DNA of 64,000 nucleotides from Sphagnum compactum (taxonomy: Eukaryota > Bryophyta > Sphagnopsida > Sphagnales), in assembly GCA_965153455.1 (NCBI GenBank), contig OZ234493.1, positions 19,458,213 through 19,522,212 on the forward strand. Direction: 5' to 3'. The notes under the pieces are model-generated. The model saw only the letters and a program-made list of their open reading frames with translations, ran no database searches and was not told the DNA's origin. This document shows, one piece after another, positions 56,258 through 64,000 of this stretch. Numbering within the stretch: the first letter of the stretch is position 1; each line of letters starts with the position of its first letter. The translations under genes and the position numbers were made by a program.

Positions 56258-56980
56258 GATTGTTTGAGGACTATATACTACAGATGGGCAGTGCTGTATT
56301 ATTTTGGCTGCTAAAATTGGCGGAGTTCATTATGTGGAATACCACTTGAATATCACTTCAAGAGCACATCAGGAAGGGTTTAGGGTTTAGGTTACTTTTG
56401 AGCATATCTGGGAGGGACTGCATTTGAGATCATTATGCACTTTTCTGTGCATATTTGTTTCCCTGAATGCGAAGGAATTTTTTCAATTCACATTGACTGT
56501 ACTCGCTAACATAACTTGGTAATTGGATCATGCACTATTTTCTGGATTCAATGAAGTGTGATTGTTTTGAGGATTATATACTACATAATCTCAGAGTGTT
56601 TGTTTTTTTTTTTTTTCAATTTTGTGATGTAGCTGAATTGGCAATCATCCATAAGATGATTTAGCCAGATTTGCCGACATACTAGATATGAAAGTAGAAA
56701 AGAACCAGAATCCTTCTATATTCTTGGCTACTTACTGGAACTTATCATAAAAATCTCGATTTGGATTTATTTATTTTTGAAATCTGGTGGATTAGGGTCT
56801 TTTCTCCATGAAAAATCCTTTGCGTAGGTCAAAATTGTATTTTTCAGGTCAAAAATTTGTGAAAGTTTTGCTCCCAAAAGAAAATGCTGCAACAGATGCA
56901 ATGGTGTATTTTGGCCACTTAATTGGTGAACTACATTATTTGGAATGCCATTTGAGTATCACTTGAAGAACATATATCTA
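56258..56980. repeat. Local ~120-bp direct repeat, second copy split by a repeat insertion
   Basis: Copy 1 (56,258-56,375) reads 'gattgtttgaggactatata' through 'gaataccacttgaatatcac'. Copy 2 has its left part at 56,559-56,585 and its right part at 56,895-56,980 (gaatgccatttgagtatcac). About 310 bp lie in between, filled mainly by the dispersed repeat. Confidence 0.7.
56603..56890 (-). repeat. Near-complete copy of the GCCAAATTTGGC dispersed repeat with poly(A) end
   Basis: On the minus strand it runs from about 56,890 to a run of about 14 A at 56,616-56,603, ending 'gctacatcacaaaattg' before the A run. The flanking direct repeat gives a comparison empty site, so length (about 290 bp) and orientation are well supported. 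Confidence 0.8.
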
Positions 56981-58689
56981 TGTGGTACTACTCAAAGCTC
57001 TTGTCTGTGCATGTCTAATGCAATCTAGTCACTGCACCAAAAGCCTCTATGTATTTAAGGAACTTGCTTGAAGTATATTTTAGCAAGCACGCACAACCAA
57101 AAACATGGAGCAACATGGCAGCTGTGCAGCTTGGGATACAAAGACAAGAAGGGAAGGGGCTGGTTAATGGGTTCACTATTAGCATGCATTGGGTGCAAGA
57201 TCTGCTTTGAAAGCTGGACAATGTCGATTATGAACATGCATCTCAAATATCCATACACAGGGCAATGGAACTGAAATTGAGGTTGCTTGGATACATCTTC
57301 AGGTAGGTCTGTATTTTCTTCTTCTCCCTTGTAAACATGTTCAATCTCACTCTACCTGGTGATGACAACAAATCAAAAGGTCAACAAAAAAAATCATATG
57401 TGCTTCAATATTTGAAAAGCAACCATTCCAAATTCCAAGATGATTTTCTTTTTGTGTGTGTGCGCATGTGTGTGTGTGTGTGTGTGAACAATGAATCGTA
57501 TACAAATCCAAAGGGAAATCTAACTTCCAAGCACAGCATACAAGGATGGGTCCAAACATAATTAATGTAACTATGGAATGGTCAAGTCCCTGCCCATTAT
57601 TGTGTTGGGTAAGGCGCCAGATATGCGTATCATGACGAGCTAGGCAAGGCAGCCAAGATAATGGGCAAGGGTTACGCCATTTCCATTATAGTAAGATCTT
57701 GGGAGGTAGAATCTATGATAAAAAAAAAAAGAACAAACAAATCATGTGTAACAAACATTTTGGTCATTGCTATAACAAGTGTATGATCATAACCGGAAGA
57801 TTATGTCATATAATCTGGTCAAGAAAATCATGTAATCTGCCACCTTAGATCTTAAGTGTTTTAATCAAGATTCAGAAGGGAAGATAAATATGAGGAAGCT
57901 TGTTCAACTACATACACCAAAATTTCATTCCCTTGGGTTAATCTTTTAATTGGGTCTCATCCTACAAATTTTTCAGTTTATCACTCCGATAATAATTAGA
58001 AAATGGTACAGGACTGGATGATTAGTTCCACGGACCAGGAATTCTGTCAGCCAAATTGGTGGCAAGTGACAGAATTTCTGGTGAACTTATTGAAAAAGGA
58101 TCAGAACTTGGAAGAGAGGAGGAGGGGTTATGTAGGTATGCATTGTGTCCAAAATTGCAGGCTGACAAATTTAGAATAATTTCACCTTGGAATTGTCCAT
58201 TTGTGCATTATTGTTGAACTTTCATCTCTCTCTCCCTCTTCCCCTTCAAATGGATGAAACCCCAGAGCTTTACCAATTAATAGATTAAATCACAGTTTTA
58301 ATTCACATGTGTCATGAACAGTGAATTTCTTTTTTTGGCAAATACTCATCACTTGATGACCAAAAAATTTGGAAAAATTTGGAAACACAATTTGAGCTGC
58401 AAATTCAATAAAAAATGCCAAAAATTTGGGAAAATCGCCAAACTTTTGAAACCATTAAACTGATTTTTAAAAAAAACACTGGTCATGAACCAAGGCTTCG
58501 TCATGTATGTTGTGTTCTTTTACAAAGCCCTGGTTCATACATGAGAGATAGAACTTCATAGTTTCATTCATTGGCCAGAGTGAACCAGCACACCATCCAC
58601 GGGATGCCCATTATGACGCACTTGTAGATGAACCTCAACTGAGTTAATATCCGGTTTCACCTCGATAACTCATACTATAAGAAGTAGGT
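56981..58689. other. Non-coding DNA with a (GT)n tract and two small hairpins
   Basis: A GT-rich microsatellite lies at about 57,453-57,486. Inverted repeats: 57,587-57,598 with 57,660-57,672 (tgcccattat / ataatgggca), and 58,024-58,049 with 58,063-58,085 (caggaattctgtca / tgacagaatttctg). No coding similarity. Confidence 0.5.
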
Positions 58690-58960
58690 CATATGTATGG
58701 GTAGGTAGGTTGAAAAATAGGCAACTACTAGGTAACTAGATGGTTTACACATAAGTAAGGGTTGTTTTTACTACTTATTTACTAAGAACCTGCTTGTGGG
58801 TTGTTAGTAGGTAGTAAAAAAAAGCAACTGAGCTAACCATCATGGTTAGAGCCAGGGAACTGGAACCCAACAGGAAACTGTTTCCTGACTACTAACCATC
58901 CATCCTCATGGATGATCCATCCTTCATGGTGCAATCATGGGTGCTCATTCACTTCAGCCT
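58690..58960 (-). repeat. Dispersed ~250-bp repeat (copy 2, inverted)
   Basis: Reverse complement of 35,520-35,775 by landmarks: 'accatgatggtta', 'actacctactaacaacccac', 'aagcaggttcttagtaaat' and 'taaaccatctagttacc'. Confidence 0.7.
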
Positions 58961-59915
58961 CATTCATTTCTGTGTAAACTATATGTGATGTGTTTACCAT
59001 AATTTGACATTAATGTAATATGTGGCCATGACAAAAAATTCAAGTGCCAAGGCCTAATTTTAATTGGTTCTTAAAAAAAAAACTCATATTTTGTTTTAGT
59101 GAATAAAATCTGAAAATAGGCTCCAAATTATATACTCTATACTTTTGTTCAGTGCTTTCTCTGCAGAGTGTGGGGTTTCTTTCTGTAGAGGAGTCTGGTG
59201 GTATGCATGGTTGTCCACTTTGATGACCACTGCCAAAACAAATTATAGTCCTCAAATTGCACATGTTGTGTACTGTATAGCTGATCTGCTTCACATGTGA
59301 TAACTGTGATTTCTTATTTGTCTTTGTAAGATAATTTTGCATGTTTAGGCAAAGTCTCCACACTCACTTGGGCAAACACTAAACAGAGGCAAATCAATTT
59401 AAAAATCCAGTACGGTTGATGACACACTCTCTGATCAAGGAGTTTGAGCTTTTCAAATTATCACACATTTATATATGTACTCAGCATATAATTTGGTTTC
59501 TGTAAAACTGTAAGCAACTGGTGGTAGCAATTGAAAGAGGCAGTACAAATTTGTGTTCAAAGCTAAGAAGAAAAAGAGTAGGTACTCAGATGGAAGGAGC
59601 TCATTGGACTAGGTAACTGGAAAGAGGCCACCCATTACTGGAAGAAAATAGCTTGGGTGCTCCAGCTAGCTAGCTGGTAACCCGACATAACCAGTGACCT
59701 TTACATCCATAATCTGCTCAACATGTGAATGCAGATTGCTAAATTTCATCTGTACCATGGATATGGGTCACTGTTTGTCCATGCATGGAGTGAGATACAT
59801 GCAGCTTTAATTGTGCGATATAATTGGGGCATGGAGGTCCACTCAGGAAGCAACACATCAGCATGTAACAACCTGGGGGATTTGTGCAGTGTATTTTGGA
59901 GGGTATCTATCTTAC
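58961..59915. other. No gene recognised; could hold introns of the 60-kb exon
   Basis: Open stretch 59,040-59,363 (minus) has no family features. 'agctagctagctgg' at 59,664 is a short palindromic run. Confidence 0.4.
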
Positions 59916-60051
59916 CAGGTGGAATTTCTTGCTCTAGATTCCATGTAAATTCCCTCAGCAGCTCTTCATAAAGCTTCTCGGTTGTTATGAAGGGGAAGGA
60001 GCGGCTGTAAGTGCCTTCCACCTTGGGGCTTAGGTTCTTTCCTGGGTTCAT
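59916..60051 (-). CDS. Possible first coding exon of an unidentified gene
   Basis: ATG at 60,051 follows an in-frame TAA. The exon encodes 45 residues of normal composition (MNPGKNLSPKVEGTYSRSF, then TTEKLYEELLREFTWNLEQE) and ends CCTG|GTAAGA, a strong donor at 59,916. No matching downstream exon was found between 59,400 and 59,900, and the family is not recognised. The sequence here is less AT-rich than its surroundings, as around the other genes in the window. It may be a decayed gene fragment. Confidence 0.3.
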
Positions 60052-60689
60052 GGGGTGGAAGGTATTGACAGAAGTGCCTTCCCCTTGAGCTGGTTATTTG
60101 TTTGTGTTGAACTTCCTTTCCTCTCTGTTTCTCGCTATTCAAATTTCAAACTCTCCAGTCCTGTCCTTGAAATTTGCAAGAGAAAAGCACTTCGATTTTG
60201 CAAGTGGGTTGGTGGTTGATCAATTGATTGCAAGCCCAACTTGAACTTCAAACAAATATTTTGACTTAGATGAGACTCTAGAGTGTAAAAGTTGTTGTTG
60301 GTGGAATCTCACATATGGTGAATACAAAGACTGACATTGTGATTCGTAAGCCTCCACACCAAATTTTTTTAAAAAAAATATTGTTCTATGGAGCTGCTGC
60401 TACAGTACAGTTTGTTTTCCTTTTCTTTCTTAGAGAAAGAAACGTGTGTCGGCATGGCAGGCAAAGGTCAGAGCCAGCTATTGCGACAAAAGATGGCAGA
60501 CATTACATGCCATTCAAGTGTGAGAAAATTGGTTTTTTAATACCATCGGCCATAGTTTATGTGTATGGTTAAGCGACAACCTGAATCTAAATGATAGCTT
60601 TGAAAATCTTTTGAGACAGAATATTTTTCAAAGCTTCAGAGAAAACCCAAGTCAAAGGATTTGACTAGTCCCCAATTAGGGTTTTTTGG

Positions 60690-60962
60690 GAGGGGCAAAA
60701 TTTTCACCACTTAGCAACACACATAAATCCAGTTCAACTCATGCAAAAGGATTTTTGTGAAAAATGTGCGCCAAAGTCACCAAATTTCACGAATGAAATT
60801 TCTGAAATTGCCATATTTAGACAATACAAAGTCGCCAAAATATAGCAGGATTCTTAAATTTTTTTTACTTTCCTCCTTGGCCTGTTGCCAAATTTGGCTA
60901 ATTCCTCTTGTGGATGATGGCCAGTGTGACTACATCACAAAATTGAGGGAAAAAAAAAAACC
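60690..60962 (+). repeat. Copy of the GCCAAATTTGGC dispersed repeat with poly(A) end
   Basis: The head 'gaggggcaaaattttcacca' starts slightly earlier (about 60,680). Then come 'tgcaaaaggatttttgtg', 'aatatagcaggattcttaaa', the core 'tgccaaatttggctaattcc', 'gtggatgatggccagtgtga', 'ctacatcacaaaattgagg' and a run of about 11 A. Confidence 0.8.
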
Positions 60963-62465
60963 CTCCTCCAAATGGTGTCTAATGTGCTTTTAAAGGGCAC
61001 TATGCAATGAGGTGTGGCTTGCAAATGTAAAATTAGCTAATGGGCAAAGCTTTGTAATTCCACAGTGTAACAACTTACCTTAATCGCAAATTCAGTACAT
61101 TCAATGACCTTTAAACTTTCCAACAAAATTAAGTATGTGGACAACAACTACCTAAGCAAAACAAAAATTGTCGTCACACACGATTTCTAAAAGTTTTTAA
61201 CATCCTTGTATAAAATGAATTCTTTGCATTCTTTAGATTTGAAAAAATGAAATTATTTAGACTATAAATAATATATATTTTAGGATTGAATTGAAATTAT
61301 ATATTTGGTTTAATTGCATTTCAATGATATATTTTCGTAGCAAATGTTGCAGTATTTTTGGTACAAAGGCCTCATCTTCAACCACATTCTAATTTGTTAT
61401 CCAAAGAACACAACATGTCCTGGTAGCACTTCCTTGGGGTAATACTCCAACAACTGGTCTCAATGCTCAAATTGTAGTTAGACATATCATAAGCAAAAGA
61501 GCTCTCCTCCTTCATTACCCTAGTACCTTGGCCAATAATTATATGATTTTCAGAAATGTTGAAAATTTCAAACGTTATTTCTTCCAAATCAAAAAAATAT
61601 TGTGAAGGATAGGAGTGAATATTTAGGAATATTTCATTTGTCGAAATGAAAATTTCAAAATAATTAATTATTTGATGGACATGTGTTGAAATGGCCAAGG
61701 TACTTAGGTATTATGTTCATATTGTGTCAATGGTTCTTTAGAGAGTTTAGATCACTTTTATCTTGAGGCAAGCCATTGTTGTCAAGAAGATATTTTCTAG
61801 GCTTGATGCTTTTTTAGGTTTCTCATTCGTCTCCTTGTCAGAATGGCTTCACACAACCAATGAGAGATTTAGGACCTAGGTGCACTCTTTTGCAACCTTG
61901 GGTTATGCTTTTGTGCTGATGGGTGATGTCTCTTGGTTGGTTGTTGGTCTTCTTCTTGTTTTTCCTCCCTTTCTCTTTCCATTTGCGAGCTTTACCTTTT
62001 CAAAAAAAATATTTAGGCATGTTTTCATCATCATCATATCTAGAGAAGAATTGGATGTTTCTAATTTACGACAAGTACATAGTTCACATTCATCAATACT
62101 AATAAAAATTAAAATCCTTTGATTTTGAATAGGATTGTTTCTTGAGGTTGAAGTCACAAGAGCGACCACATTCTATAACCAACGCAGGCAATGTACAAGA
62201 AAAAACCCACCTAATTCACTAAAACAAACTTAAGGAATTTCTTCTATCGTCTCTATATACAACATCACTCCATACAAGCTGCAAGAACCCAATCCACCGT
62301 TGTCATTATAAAATTGCCGTCATATATATGTACTGTACTCTTGCTATAGTTTACAGCTTCCTACTGTGAATGCACATTTATGAGTGCTCGAAGGCACATG
62401 TCCCAGTTGCTTAAGGAGTTTCCTAAGCACACATTTACATACGCCTCAAGTGAAAATGTTTTCTT
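60963..62465. other. Non-coding DNA
   Basis: No gene or repeat recognised. Open stretch 61,378-61,698 (minus) lacks family features. Confidence 0.45.
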
Positions 62466-62469
62466 TTTG

Positions 62470-62780
62470 ACGAATTTTTGCACCACAGCCACAGAAACAA
62501 TCTAGTGCTACTCATGCAAAGGATTTTTGCAAGGGGAAAAAAAAGCGAATTTTTTCAGATTTTTTGGACTTTTAGTTTTGTTTAAATTTTAATTAAATTA
62601 TTTTTAATTTTTAATTTTAAAAAATTCCCCCTGAAATCACGGTATTTAAACAATAGGTTCCAGCAAGCCTCCAAAGTATATGAGGATTTTTAAATTTTTT
62701 TACTTTCCTGTGTGACCCATAGCCAAAATTTGGCTAATTCCTCTTGTGGACGATCGGCAATGTGGTTACAACATCAAGAA
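62470..62780 (+). repeat. Copy of the GCCAAATTTGGC dispersed repeat
   Basis: Head 'gacgaatttttgcaccac', 'catgcaaaggatttttgc', 'gcaagcctccaaagtatatg', core 'agccaaaatttggctaattc', 'gtggacgatcggcaatgtgg', 'ttacaacatcaag'. The poly(A) end is missing. Confidence 0.7.
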
Positions 62781-63309
62781 ATCCAGAATTTGTTGTCAAA
62801 GCAAACATCAGCTTCAATAATGTATTTCTGGCAAAACCATATTCAGATTCATCAAAGAAGTCAAAGAAAATTTATGGCGAATGCAAACATCAGGTTCATG
62901 AAAAAGCAATCCAAATAATTTGTGGAAAAAGAGCCCAAAAAAATCACATTCATCAAGCATAGCCTAATTAAAAAGAATTTCTTTTTTGACAAACCCAAAA
63001 TTCAAAATTCATTAAAAATAAATTAGGTTACAGAATTTCATCCTTCCGTCTTTTAGAAGCCAACAAGTTACAAAGACCCCTAACATTATATTTGCAATAT
63101 ACTTGTTAATGCAGATAGTACAAAGAGTAGGTACTGCTGCAATTTTTTTCCCCTTGTCTGCCCTTTGCCCCATTTTTTCCCAATTTTATGATAGGGGGGG
63201 ACAAAGACTGTTTGAACAAAAGAGAGAGAGAGAGTAAGAGGAGGAGGATTTGGGTTTTGGCTGGTCAGATGTTCCGGGTAGAGAAAAAAATAAAACTCTT
63301 GTCATATGT

Positions 63310-63500
63310 AGCTGAAGTTCATTACACAGTTTAGCCAAATTTGGCTGTAAACAGGATATGAATGAAAGTAAAAAAAGTCTAAGCATCCTTCCCATTTTTG
63401 GCTACCAGGCTAAAACCCAATAGAGAAATCTGGTGACTAGAAAACAAAAGAAAAACAGAAGTTTTTAGCCATTTTGAGAAAAATATTTAGCCCGGAAAAA
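63310..63500 (-). repeat. Copy of the GCCAAATTTGGC dispersed repeat
   Basis: Core 'tagccaaatttggctg' at 63,332, then 'gaatgaaagtaaaaaaagtc', 'catttttggctacca' and 'agagaaatctggtga', which is the minus-strand order of the better copies. Confidence 0.65.
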
Positions 63501-63689
63501 AAACTTTGAACTTTGAAAAAGAGACAGACAGACAGAGAGACAGAAAAGGGTTTGGGTTTTGGCAGGTCAGATTTCCCGGGCAGAGAAAAAACCAAAAATA
63601 AAATTTTAAAAAATTGGTTATTAGTAAATTACCTATTCAGCCTGGCAATGAAAGGTAATTTTTTTCTCGCCATAATTTTGGCGTTTAGC

Positions 63690-63801
63690 GATTCGTCCCT
63701 AGTAGTAGTAGTTTTCGCCATCGCCACTGCTGCTGCTGCAGCTGCCGCAGCGGCTGCTGCAGTTTGCCTGCGCAGTTCACAGTCTTGTCCGTTGTCGCGG
63801 A

Positions 63802-63843
<42 letters not shown>

Positions 63844-64000
63844 CTTTCTTTCCGCTCTTGCTCTTGTTGCTGTGACGCTTTCTTTCTCTTCTGTTGCGAA
63901 CAGAACATGGCCTAGTTTGCAACTGTGCATTGTTCTTTGATCCCTGAGCTGAAAGAAAGAAGCTTGAGAGAGGGACACACATACACACACACGCGCGCGC
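63690..64000. repeat. Simple-sequence tracts at the right edge: (GCT)n, (CT)n, (CA)n(CG)n
   Basis: GCT/GCA-rich run at about 63,725-63,770, an uninterrupted CT tract at about 63,808-63,839, and a CA/CG tract at 63,975-64,000. Such CT and GCN tracts are common in plant 5' UTRs, so a gene may begin just to the right, but none is visible. The open frames on both strands here are made of the repeats themselves. Confidence 0.75.

Noticed and set aside
56236-56395. Interstitial telomere
   Set aside because: Only one or two TTTAGGG units at each place; such short motifs are common in plant promoters and by chance.
58840-58870. A tRNA A-box-like word (ggttagctcagttg on the minus strand) in the 250-bp repeat
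   Set aside because: The B-box-like word lies on the wrong side of it on that strand and the other copy does not keep either, so a tRNA or tRNA-derived SINE is not supported.
63513-63990. Open frames on both strands at the right edge with poly-Ala, poly-Gln or RERERE text
   Set aside because: They are translations of GCT, CT and CA microsatellites.

Overview
This is a nuclear land-plant sequence: AT-rich, intron-containing, full of mobile DNA, and carrying plant-type splice sites, a Ty3/gypsy remnant, an NB-LRR immune-receptor gene and an ANP/NPK1-type MAPKKK. The best clue to the lineage is an NB-LRR gene whose N-terminal domain is an alpha/beta-hydrolase instead of TIR or coiled-coil. That hydrolase-NB-LRR (HNL) class is known from bryophytes, first described in liverwort. 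I therefore infer a moss or liverwort, but the species cannot be fixed from this window.

Layout. 1-4,500 is AT-rich and gene-poor, with two short tandem arrays and a hairpin. 4,500-8,318 and 25,826-29,615 are two copies of the same ~3.8-kb sequence in opposite orientation; they bracket an ~17.5-kb block. That block holds (a) 8,320-16,935, a composite element with ~2-kb inverted arms, internal direct duplications, several MITEs and a captured NB-ARC gene fragment that still contains intron sequence; and (b) 17,866-23,826, the HNL gene, with hydrolase exons, an NB-ARC exon and an LRR exon of 36 almost identical 24-residue repeats. The HNL gene carries one in-frame stop in a hydrolase exon, and its LRR array decays 3' of the present stop codon to about 25,110.

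29,640-31,570 is a decayed, internally deleted Ty3/gypsy element. 31,600-36,900 is mostly non-coding with two weak coding remnants, one resembling DHBP synthase (RibB). 36,957-39,040 holds spliced exons of an unidentified minus-strand gene. 39,745-42,183 is a two-exon MAPKKK gene, the clearest intact gene here. 43,340-49,140 shows nothing coding. 49,146-50,760 is a polyprenol reductase pseudogene, followed divergently by a decayed MBD-domain gene (51,120-52,530). 53,200-64,000 is gene-poor apart from one possible first exon at about 60 kb; it has several copies of a short dispersed repeat with a GCCAAATTTGGC core and an A-rich end, plus microsatellites.

Function. The MAPKKK is an ordinary housekeeping/cytokinesis/stress kinase. 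The receptor block looks like a fast-evolving immune locus: LRR expansion, loss-of-function lesions and capture of receptor DNA by a mobile composite all sit within 21 kb. Calls rest on reading the sequence and on family knowledge; no database search was run.
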